Shown piece after piece: positions 24,401 through 36,400 of a stretch of 64,000 nucleotides of DNA (the first letter of the stretch is position 1; every line of letters starts with the position of its first letter). The position numbers were made by a program, and so were the translations under genes. Location of the stretch: positions 86,001,987 through 86,065,986 of the forward strand of contig OX457036.1 of assembly GCA_949752735.1 (NCBI GenBank), in the 5' to 3' direction. The notes beneath the pieces were generated by a model. It was not told where the DNA came from and made no database searches. It saw nothing but the letters and a program-made list of their open reading frames with translations. The stretch is from Lumbricus terrestris (Eukaryota > Annelida > Clitellata > Crassiclitellata > Lumbricidae).

Positions 24401-27400
24401 CCGCATAGATAATAAAAGGTACTCTCATTTTTCGATAATAATTTTTAAAACTCAACATAGTTCCTGGGCTTGGGAGTTCTATTCGTTGGGCGTCATGTTG
24501 CGAACAGTACTCGATGTGTTTTTTAAGCGAGTCTATCGATCTGTAACCGATTAAACATCTTCTACAATAGTGCATTGAGTTATGGTTTGTTTCGGTTCGA
24601 TGCACTAACAACTTATTAAAGTTCTTGATCCAACAGTAATGCTTCTTTTCATCGTCGGAAATAAGCAGTAGATCTACACAGGTATCGCTTTCATGCTTCG
24701 AAATATATATTGGGAATACGCTCTTTTCAAAGCCGAATACGCTAACGCTAATGTTATTACAACGCTCAAACTTATTTATAATATTAGCATCAGCAGCAAC
24801 TGGGAACACGATACCGCTCCAATCGAGTTTCTTAGATTGTTCTACCAAATCTTTAGTGATTCTTTCGGGGTGGTTATTAGCTGGGTTCAACGCCCTTGTA
24901 ATACACCATTTGAAACATTCTTCGTCTTCGTTTTTCATATTAATAATGACCTTTTTATTTGCTAAATACTCAGGGAGCTGAATATATGAACTACCTTTCA
25001 ATGGCTTGTATACCACTGTATCGATATCCAACTTCAAAACGGCCTTAAATCGCCAATTGCTGCCCCGCATCTGATAACTCGCCATGCTCTCCTTAATTTT
25101 GTCCACTGCGTTGGTATATATTTCCTTCACATCGGTTGCTTCTAAAATAATATCAGTCTTTGATTTGAAATTAGGCTCAGCCGTTGTTATTTCACCGGAT
25201 TTCAGGTCTACTTTCTCCATTACACACATGAGATTGAGTTGAACTTTTACCCCTCGATTTTTCGTTAACAGCCTAACTACATGCGATCTTACCGCCTTGA
25301 GAAAAGATTCAACATCGACCCTATTGTTACCCTCGATCGTGTATCTTTTTGTAAACCCTTTGATAGCCGTCGCAGTCTCTCGAAGTTTGAACCTATGAAC
25401 GGGTGGTTTGATTTGAGGGGGTAACTGACTAATCTCACTAGTCAACCAATCCGAAAAAGTAGCTTTATTTTTTCCCACAAATTTCCAAATAGTAGACACG
25501 TGTGCCGTAAGTTCCTCTTTTCCTAATCTTGAGTATCCTCGTGTGCCTCTCCGTTTCGCAATTTCTCGCAATTCTCGTATAGTACCCAGAGTATGCGTTG
25601 GAGCCTTGATGTCTGGTGCCCGAGCGCCTTGTCGATCTCCATGCTTTATGAACGCTATAAGTTCCGCTTTTGGTAGTTTCGTGTATCCTTTTTGTCCTCT
25701 TTGTTTAGGAATTTGTTGCAATTGTTTCAGATTATACGTTGTGTAGTCCATTTTATATTGGGATTTCTTGTCTTTAAGTCGAGATGTATATTCCATTTTT
25801 TTTTCAGTTATTTTATATACACAAGAGAAAAAAAATTTTATGATTAAGTGACTCATCATCGAAACTACTGGGAATTCCCCGCATGATGAGTCATAGGCGC
25901 GTGCTGGGGTGGTTATGGGTTGGCTTGGGGTGGCGAATTTTTTTAACCATGGCTTGGGTTGGTGCATGACTTCTCAAATTTATTTTTTTTTGGTCATTTT
26001 ATATATACCAGGAAAAAAAATAAAATTTGTGTGTTGGAAAAAGTTGAACCATGGTTATGGGTGAGATATTTTTTGAACCGTGGTTATGGGTGAGATATTT
26101 TTTGAACCGTGGTTATGGGTGAGATATTTTTTGAACCGTGGTTATGGGTGAGATATTTTTTGAACCGTGGTTATAGGTTGGTGAATTTTTTTAACCATGG
26201 TTATGGGTCGATGTCCTGGATGCCTAATTTTCCTACTACTTACGTCGCATATCAACTATGCTCAGTTGTGCCACTTGAATGTGATAGATGATTTTGGAAA
26301 CCACAATCTATAAATTTAATGCTAAACCGAGTCACAGTTAGACCTATTGTTGTAGGCCTAGGCCTACACGTTGAATTAATTTTCAAAATATGAACAAATG
26401 GCTAAGACTCATCAAAACTTCCATGCGATCAACAACAGACCTACGCCTACATTGCGAATGGCTCACTAAATTAGCTTTTTTGTCAATTGAAAAGATGTTC
26501 CATTGCGAAATCATTTCAGATTTCGCATAGGCCTACATCAAATTAGGGAAGATTTGAGAAAACTTTTGTACAATAGCACTCACTTCTTTGTCTATAGCAT
26601 ATAGATAGGGACTAACATTTCAAAGCTTCAATTAGAAGGAATTGGAAATATTATGTCAATTATAGGCATTCTATTTTAGATGCTAGGTATATTCAATCAG
26701 TTAAATTGAAAATAGTCATAGTTATTGTTTTCATAGTAAACTGCTAGGGTTAATAGCCAGATTTTCATGTGAATGTCCATTAACTTCAATTTTCAACATG
26801 GGCCCCTGCAGACATTTTAGTTGGATGGACCACAGCACAATGGTAAATCTTTAGCACGAGTTTGAAAAATGCAAAGCAGGAAATTAAGCACATGGAATGT
26901 TCACATAGGTGTCTAAATGCAAATTTCTCCGTTTCACCGTGAGAATCATTAGTGCTTTGGCGCAAAGAAATTTGTCAAAAGTAGCACTTTTTTGTTAAAA
27001 ATCGGTGTTAATTTTCCAGAGGGCGCCCATGATTTTGCACTAGCAGTCTAGCCTACCTATATAAATAGGTATTTAATGAATAATGATAGTGTCAATGCTA
27101 TATTCTAATCTAATCTAATAAAGCATTTGTAAAGCGCTTCTCACAGCAGAGCTATTCAGAAGCGCTCTCAGCGTGACAGGCCCATGAAAAAAGAAAAGTC
27201 TTCAAGCAGCGAAAAGATGCAGGTGAATTTCCTACAAGAATCCTGCCACGAATTTCAGAAGGAAGGTGATTCCAAATGAAAGGACCAACAATAGCAAAAG
27301 CTCGGTGTTGGGTTAATGATGTTCGTGATCTGGGTACAAATAGATCAAAGCGGTCAGCAGAACGAAGAGGGCGTGAAGATCTTGCAGAAAGAGGCTTACA

Positions 27401-30400
27401 CATTAAGTCACACAGGTATTTAGGCGCTAAGCCCTGCAGGGACTTAGTAACTAGAAGCAAGACTTTGTATCTGATTCGGGCAAAGATCGGAAGCCAGTGA
27501 AGGTCATGAGTCATGAATGTAGAGATGTGCGAGTATCGAGGAAGTCGTGCAATAAGTCTAGCAGCAGAATTTAAGACAGATTGTACAGATGACAAGCGAA
27601 CTTTAGGAAGCCCAATTAGTAGGGAGTTACAGTAGTCAATTCGTGAGGAGATAAAGGCATGTACCATAGTTGTAAACACCTTGGAGGACACAGATCTTCT
27701 AATTGCCCTGAGGCGTCTCAAGTGGTAGTAACAGGAACGGGTCAAGAGTGACAGGTGTTCAGTAAATGTCAGAGCACTATCAAGTGTGACACCCAGATCA
27801 CGAACACTAGAGGAAAAGGTAAAATGAGGGAATAATGTGGCCAGTAATTGAAGATCAAGCTTATGTAATTGTTGTTTGGTTCCAAACCAAATTAATTGAC
27901 ACGTAATGAACTTAGTACATTTTTCCTGGAGACTCGCTGCTGCCTTGGGCCCCGCAAACCCTAGGGCCGGGCCTGTAGACGCGAATGCATATTTTTCACC
28001 ATCCGTGCAAATATTATCGGAACTTCGTCTCAATGGTTCTTTACAAACGCATTAACAAAACATAATTTGCGATTCAACCGATTCAACTTCCTCTTACTTT
28101 CTTTTAGTTTGTATTACTCAATGTACCGTATCAGGTTGTGGTTCGCCAAACCAGTTTTAGGCCTACATAATAAACGAATGTTTTGTAAGACTAACCATTT
28201 AGGCCTATTTTTAAGGGTGGAGAAGCATGTTTCTGTGGAGATGACTATGGCCAGGCAATACCAGATACTGAATGTCAGGTTCCTTGCGCTGGAAACAAAC
28301 AGCAATACTGTGGTGGAAATACTACGGCGAGCGGAACGCCAATCTACGCAGTTTATACAGGTGAATACCAGCAATGTTTGCACTAGACACGACAGCAGAC
28401 TCATTGGTTTAGACTTTTTTTTTCTCTTTTTACTATCTTTGTGAAAATGTTTTGTTGCTGACCGCTGAAACGTAAGCCCTGGCCTGAACAGGTTCAAGTT
28501 GAACCTCCAAGTAACCTGCTCAGCGGCAATAGCATGTGGTCCTAACACCAGAGATTAGGACCACACAGTCTGGACAGTAATTTGCCTGCAACACACTGTT
28601 TTTTAGGTGGATTTTAGTGACTTATGTTGCTTTGGACTACTGTAGCAGTATTTTAATCTGTGCACAATGACGTACCTAGGCTACACCATGGCTCTTTAAA
28701 TGAATTTTTAGAACTGCACAAACCCCTTCTTTCCTTTCCATCCTCCATGCCTGGAGAAAAATCGACCTTTTTGGTGCAAAATTTCTGGTGACCTATTTAT
28801 TTTAGTCATCGGTCCAAAATCTCTCCATTTTCCGTCCGAAAAAATCTGATGACCTTTTTAGTCTTTCGCTTTGCATTTCATAAAAATGCACCTAAACAAC
28901 CGCGTGTACCGTGATTTACTCGCGTATACCCGTGCACCCTGGTTTTTATACGCCGTATACCCACGTATACCCTTGATTACAGCCCTGTTTTAAACTAGCT
29001 TTAACTACACAGAAGTGCATCCACAACTGCACAAATTCATTTACAACTGCACATTTTGTGTAGAACTGCATGTTTAAAAAGCCCTGACTTACACTGCCGT
29101 GCAGCAAATATTTTAACCAAGTCAACTCATGGGCAAATCCCATGAGAAACAAACATTGTTATGAAACCTAATAATGGTCATGTGCATGATGAAGATATCT
29201 TAGACAAAAATATAGTAACATGGATATCATTGTTCGCAATTCGTTACACTCAACCAAAATTCACATTCGCACTGGTTTAGAAAACGATTACTGGCTCAGA
29301 TTGTGTTGAAGAGCGGTAAGCAGCGGCTCTTCAAAGGGCGTTGTTTGTAACAGCAACATAAAGTCCAAAAGTTTTGAAATCCTTTAGTGTAGGCCAACAG
29401 GGTTTCTTTTAAAAGCGAGCCTATGTCAGTTTCACTGACCATCGCAAAGATAATAAGAAATATTATTATAATTAGGCATGATGAATTAGTTGATTTAGGC
29501 CCTTTTATATGAATCTTGTCATGTTTCCGTAGCAAAATCGTTTATACCGCAGCACATTGGATGCTACAGAGACAATATAAACAGAGCAATGGAAATTACA
29601 TACGATTGGAGGGGTGCAAGAAACAACACATTGGAATCATGCATAAGACGTTGTACCTCTCTTAACTTTGCTTACGTTGGACTGCAGGTAACCAGCATAT
29701 CTTCTTAGATTGCTTAGTTAAGTCTATGCCTGTTTTACGGAAGAAGCACGCTCTTCCATGATTAACCGATTTAATTTTACAGTGTTTTAAAGCGTTATTG
29801 CAAATAGAAAATTTGCACTGTGCCTTTTATCAGAAGGTAACCTGCTCACTTCTCATGGTTTGATTATTATATTCGTTTAATGGCAACAAAAACTGATAGA
29901 CACACCGCTATCAGGTACAAAAAGCAGTTTATCGAATACAATATAATACCTATAGAATGTCTTTAGCCTTGACTGCTGAATTTGTCTTAGGATGAGAGCA
30001 CAAAATGACAGAAATTACAAAAAGAGTGATTCTATGTTTATGTAGGCTACTATAGGCTAATGAGGATTCTAGGACGATTGATCACCGGACGGTTGATCAC
30101 CGGACGGTTGATCACCGGACGATTGATCACTGCGGACGTTTGATCATCGACCGATTGATCACCGGACGATTGATCACCGGACGATTGATCACCGGTCTAG
30201 TGGTCACTACAATTTATTAACTGAGGATGAACGAAAAATCTCGTAATTACCGCTAGTAAAGATAAACATCGTCGGCTTCTGTTAATTCGTAAATATACAC
30301 ACAGCAAATAGCACATCAGAATAAGCATGCATCTGCTTATATGGTTAGTTACCAGTTTAATAACGCTTGCCGTTTCAGTATATTTTCACATTTCACTTCT

Positions 30401-33400
30401 TATAATTTCATTACAAATTAAATACATTATGTGGTAAATTGAGTCTGTCATATCGTTTCATACAAATGTTGATCTCTACTAGCGGTAATTACGACATTTA
30501 TCTTTCGTCCTCAGTTAATAGATTCCAATGACCATTAGACCAGTGATCAATCGTCCGGTGATCAATCGTCCGGTGATCAATCGGTCGATGATCAAACGTC
30601 CGCAGTGATCAATCGTCCGGTGATCAACCGTCCGGTGATCAACCGTCCGGTGATCAATCGTCCGCGCACCCTAATGAGATAAGACTTTTTCATCATTAAT
30701 GAGCATATGGTGCCTTTCTATACAAAAACCTCAGCCAGCCCATTTCAGCCACCAGCAATCTTCTCTCGTGTTCTCTACGTAGACACTAGCACTCTGATCC
30801 GTACATCAGTAGCCTACTGACACCACCAATAATCTGCGTAAAGAGTGCTTATTTGCAATATTATTTGTACAGCTCTGCCAAGCTGGTTAGGAATTACAAA
30901 TAGGCCAGGCCTGATTGCAATATATCTAATTAGCTTATCTTGATTCTTGTAGTACAGTGACAATTGCTGTTGTGGAAACTCCTACGATAAATACGGTCAA
31001 ATACCCGACTCCAACTGTAATATGAGGTGTGGTGGCGATAATAGTCAAATCTGTGGAGGATACTGGGCAAACAACGTGTATGCAGGTTAGCTCATACATG
31101 TTGGCTATACCATTTCGAGTCTCCTATAATTTTCCCGTGTTGGCTGACAATGGCTTTTGAAAGCATTAAAATGAATGCATTCATAAAGAATATTAGTTAA
31201 AGCTTGAATCTCGCCGAGACAGTGACTTTTTGTAGGCTACTCTTGTGTAGGAGAAAGTCACATGATAGGCTATAGGGGAGGGTGCGGCAAAACGCCCATG
31301 GGAGGTAAGATGCCCATAGGCATTATTTCAGTCAACTGAAATGCCGAATCCAAATTTTAGTTAGAACCGTTTAGTTTTATGTATTTCCGGTTGAAAGACA
31401 TCCTACTTTCGTTTTCCCTGTGACCAGGTCACTCGTTATCAAGAAAAATCGATTTTTGCGAAAGCTGATGTAAGGGTTCCCATTTTTCATTAATTTGTTA
31501 AAATTACTTAGTTTCGCTTTTTCCGAAAGATCCATGCTTTGTTGGATTCATACTTATTTAGGTATGCTACATTGAACTTAAACCTGCCATTGAAGTAGTC
31601 GTTTTAGGCGAGGAGTATGGAATGTAACTACTACTGCTTGGGGGTAAGATGCTCACGGGAATGGGCGTCTTACCCCACGTGACTGGGCGTCTTACCTCAC
31701 ATGACTGGGCATACATACCTACATACTACATACATACATATATACATACATACATGCATACATACATACATACATACATACATACATACATACATACATA
31801 CATACATACATACATACATACATACATACATACATACATACATACATACATACATACATACATACATACATACATACATACATACATACATACATACATA
31901 CATACATGCTTGCTTGCATGCATGCATGCATGCATACATACGTACATGCACGTACGCTAGTCAATTATCTAGTATACATTATCATTGGGGTAAAATGCCC
32001 AGGGTATGGGCATTTTGCCCCCTAGGTGGGGCAAAACGCCCTTTTTGGACCAACAACTTTCAGACAATTTTGTGCCGAAATTTGAATTCATTTAATTTTT
32101 TTATTTAGTGATATTGTAGCTTAAGGGCAGATGTTTATGTTGATAAAAGAGTAACATTAGATATTAATGTGTTTTGCTCTCTACACCCAGTTTTTCCTTA
32201 AGGGGGGCGTTTTGCCCCACCCTCCTCTAAACACAGTGATAATTATTATTCCGTCAAACACGCAAAAAAACAGAAATTCGTGTGATAAATTATTGAATCT
32301 TTATGGTTTTAAAAACACTGCATTAATTTATAATTTCTTTTACACTACTACACCATAAAGTGCATTTCACTAATAAATTATTAAATTGTTAAAGTAAACC
32401 TATAACCTAGTATTTGACCATTAAATGGTCAAATACTAGGTTCTAGTCTCCTCAAATATTCTCCCGGGTCACTCCCACTGGGAACTCTTCTGAAAGATTC
32501 TTCCTGAGATAAGCGATTCATAAATTTCATGAAGCGCTTATCTCAGGAAGAATCTTTCAGAAGAGTTCCCAGTGGGAGTGACCCGGGAGAATATTTGAGG
32601 AGAGGGAAAATCGATGAAATAGGCCTACTAATAAAGAGAATGGTGAAGCGAACTGATGGGGATAGAGATGGACCTAAAGGCAAATCTTTAGGGATCTGGA
32701 TAGAGTTAGTCATGGCGCGGAAAACAAAGAGGCCAAATCGGTTATAGAACCAAAGAGGATGAAGACAAGTGACAAAGTGAGGAGAAGTAGCCTATGAGAT
32801 CAAAATTCACAAACATACTTTGAGGCAAATCAAATTGAGACTTAGGTTAAGGAGAAAAGTAAAAACTTTTAATTTGTACAAGAGCAAAAATAGTGATTTT
32901 GTGAAATTAAATATTTTCGATTATTGTAAAGACATGCAGAACGATGTCGTAGCCTACTCTTTATTTGTGAAAATATTATTTGAGCAAATTCAAAATCACG
33001 CTAAAAATTGTATTTCTGTGTTGCATCCAGACTCCAGAGTAGGCCTATAGCCTACTAGTATATAGAAAATCTACAATGTAGCCTATCTATAATGAATAAA
33101 TGAAACAATTATTTTAAAATCGTAGCCTATTTAAGTTTTGGGACTCCTTTGCAATTAGCCTAAGCGATAATTTACTCTGTCGAGGAATGCGTGGGACCCA
33201 TATCGCTGAAATCCTATATTATGGATTTACCCATTACAAATTCCGACGTCTTCTAGCACATTCCGAACATAATAAAAACAAACGACGAAATATTATTAAT
33301 CTACAGAACAAACACGTAAATTTATAAGAGTTATTTAGCGCAGGAAAATGTGCCCTTCTTAATTGCTTTTATTTCTTCTGCGTTGTTTAGCAAACGACAT

Positions 33401-36400
33401 AAAATTATTACGATGCTCAAGGGACTCAAACTGCAAACCAAATGAGGCGTGCAACGTTATTGACCTGAATTACGTGAATGTTTCACGATGTCGATGTAAA
33501 CAAGGTTTCCGTAGAATGAGTGCATTGGGACTTTGCACAGGTAAACTATGAATAACGAGTGCATAATATTCTATTAGCCATCATAATGAACTGATAATGA
33601 ACAGTCTGAGGTCTCAATACCAGCCAGGATGGTTTTAAGTCTCAGCCGCATTTGCGATCTCTAGCCAACACACTATAAATAGCCTACTCATGCCGTTATG
33701 TTGCTGATTGTAGGCCTATGCATTAAGTGGAAATAACAGACGGCGAGGGAAGGACTGGTTACACCAATATAGCTATATACTATATATAGGCTAAGAAAAT
33801 GAAGCATGCCTTTCCATCAGAGCTATAGGCTAGTTCTAATTTTATTTCGCTTATTACTTCTTGACATGCTGAGAAGTGATAAGAAACAGTTTGTTACAAA
33901 GTAATATTCAATGCCATCGTGAAGCGGCGAGAAATTGGAAGAGGAGTGCAGAACGGCGGTACATAGACCTAGGTAGCGTCGTGGGATCATGGACTGTGGG
34001 TGCGAAACTGCTTACGCGGTAAAGTAAAAACTCTGAACAATTATTACATTTGTTGCCGACATTTACAGATTATACAATCATCCAAGTTTCATATCTTGAT
34101 CCTAGTGCAAGTTGGTGAGCACAAATCACGGAATTACTACCATGAAGCAACATTGTGCTTGTGACATTCGGAACTAGTTGGATGTGCATTAGGGTGTCCC
34201 ATTTTGAGGTTATATTTGAAAATGCTAAGTTTCTCCAGCCAAAAAGTATCATTGGTGGAAGATAACTTTGGGGAAAATTTCAAATTTTTTCAAGGGCATT
34301 TAGGGGTCCCCCAAAGGGCTATAAGATATCATAAAAATGCATTGTGGTCTGCCGCTATCTTCATCAATTTCACTCATGCGTATTTTCATGAACCTTGGAT
34401 TTTCTGCAGCCCAACGCCATTTTCGTTCTGAATAAGTACACCACGCATATATATATATAATATATATGCCCTATATATACATACATATATATAATATTAT
34501 ATATAATATATATAATTTCATGCAGAGCTGCTGTTTCATCGTGGTTTGCATGTATGTAGCAGCCATTTCGTAAAGTGTGCAAAACGAAATTTCAGACTGT
34601 TTGATATATTCTTTTCACTACAGTCTGTTACATAATGCAAATATGGGTTAACGGTTACATATTTTATATATTACAATATTGGTTAATTTTATTGTCATGG
34701 CAAGTCACAGTAAAACTAAAGCACTGTCAAAGTTGAGGAATTGACCATCTATATGAGAACTTGTGCTTTCTTTGAGGTGATGCTTTCCAGCGACTTTTAT
34801 GCATGTCTTTGACCATCTAAAAGGCTGCAGATATGCTGTGTTTTCAAGATGTTTGATGAAACTGGTTCAAATAAAACAAACGTCAGTTTCTGCGGCAACA
34901 AACCGCAAAAGATAATTATTGTTAACTGAGGGCTTTAAAACTTGCTTTTTGGATCAGGCTCACAGAGCATCATCCTGTGGAGGATTTCCATGAATTCTTT
35001 ATATTTGCTGAGTTGATGATGGGATGGATGTACCAAACATAACTGGTATTTGCAAGTTTGATGCTCTTCAGATAGAGTATGTTGTATTACCGTTATATTA
35101 CTCAATGAAAATGTAGTTGCCGTTCTATGGAAATGAGACTGTCATCTGTTTCACAGATAATGATTCACAATTAAAACACTTTAACAACTTTTGTTGTATC
35201 AGTGTAAGCCTACATTCTATCCTGGCGCACAGTCCGATCTCATCTGATACTCCATTTAATTGCATCATGTTAGTTAGAAGATTACAGGCATATGATTATC
35301 CTGGTCTCAGTATTACTGCACTTAAAGCAATGCAATGCCATTCTTGATACTTCAATCCAGAGCATGCAACTCTTGAATTGTTTTCCGATCTCTTAACACC
35401 ACACAAGGAAACAACTCTCGTACTACACAAGACCCCGAAATTGGATCTTACTTGGTCAAGTTTCTTCCACAACTTTACCAGAGCTATATATCTCTCAAAA
35501 CCTTTTCCAAACTACCGGCATTGACGATAGCTCTCTAGAGAGTTCTGCTGTTTGACCATCTGAAAAACCGTACAATTAAGCCATTGTAATCGTGAGGAAT
35601 TTGACATGTGGTACTGGCTGTGCCTGATACAGACATTTAATGCCATAACAAATGAAAGTCATAAACAGTTCTAATTGCAAGCTGTTGAAAAACATAAAAA
35701 GTACTTCCCAAATTGCAACCATGACTCTCTTGAGTCACTTCTTCCGATGTAGTGAACTACTGATTAGACCAAACATGTGACTATCTCACATTTGGTACTG
35801 TGTACCAATATGCCATTTCAAAGTAAACTCTGTTTTGAATAAATGGTCGAATTATTATAGTAGTCAATAATGGTTAAATAATATTCCAAATGCTAATAAT
35901 ACATGAAAGTCTGTGCATATATCAATTTTGTCATATTTCAGTCAATTAACTGCAAAACCAGTCTGAGAAAAATATAGCATAACATTTTTTGAGCAATTAC
36001 ATTGTATGACATATCATATTTTGTGCGAAAATATTTAAAATATGTGGTGTGAATGACGCTGCTTCATTGTATTGAAATATTTGCACACGAATATCATAGT
36101 ACGCTATATATAAAATTTGGGGTTCCTTGGGGGCGCCCTAAAATTTTTCTTAAAAATTCGAAAAAATTACACAAATATTATCATCTCCATAGGAAACTTT
36201 TTGACTGGAGAGACCAAAGAATTTCAAGAAAAAGTTTTTTTGGGACACCCTAATGTGCATGGCATGGGAAATGTAACTTAATTAACACTCCCGGTTCCTT
36301 TAGTTTATTGTTTCTTCAGTGTATGAAAAATATTTATACTATGGTGTTCTGCAGATATCGACGAATGTCAAACGGATACATCAATTTGTGCAGTAAGAAC

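Larger units (their letters stand above)
9938..26240. mobile_element. Polinton/Maverick (adintovirus-like) element, 16.3 kb, apparently complete
   Basis: Both ends are inverted repeats starting AGTAGTAG and sharing AAAATTAGGCATCCAGG. They are flanked by the 6-bp duplication TACGTC (9932-9937 and 26241-26246); 6-bp duplications are a known Polinton property. Inside are seventeen open frames with the Polinton core set: retroviral-type integrase, packaging ATPase, adenain-like protease, double jelly-roll capsid protein, penton and protein-primed polymerase B. Gene layout: two leftward genes, ten rightward, five leftward. I see no stop or frameshift in the core genes, so the copy is probably recent. 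Confidence 0.95.
9822..27975. mobile_element. hAT-like element split by nested insertions
   Basis: The left end CAGGCCCGGCCTTAGG and right end CCTAGGGCCGGGCCTG are inverted repeats. Both are flanked by the exact 8-bp duplication TAGACGCG (9814-9821 and 27976-27983). 'CCTTGGGCCCCGC' follows at both ends. Almost all of the 18.2 kb is later insertion: the Polinton at 9938-26240 and a CR1/L2-like fragment at about 27100-27925. What remains (about 110 bp on the left and about 0.9 kb on the right) shows no transposase. Confidence 0.8.

Noticed and set aside
28114..28548. 144-codon minus-strand frame
   Set aside because: It overlaps the plus-strand WSC exon at 28216, which has correct splice phases and domain residues.
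31649..32108. Open frames of Thr-Tyr-Ile-His or Met-Tyr-Val-Cys
   Set aside because: Pure CATA microsatellite translated in each frame.
32529..32747. 72-codon frame through the hairpin
   Set aside because: It starts in the loop and reads the inverted-repeat arm; no domain.
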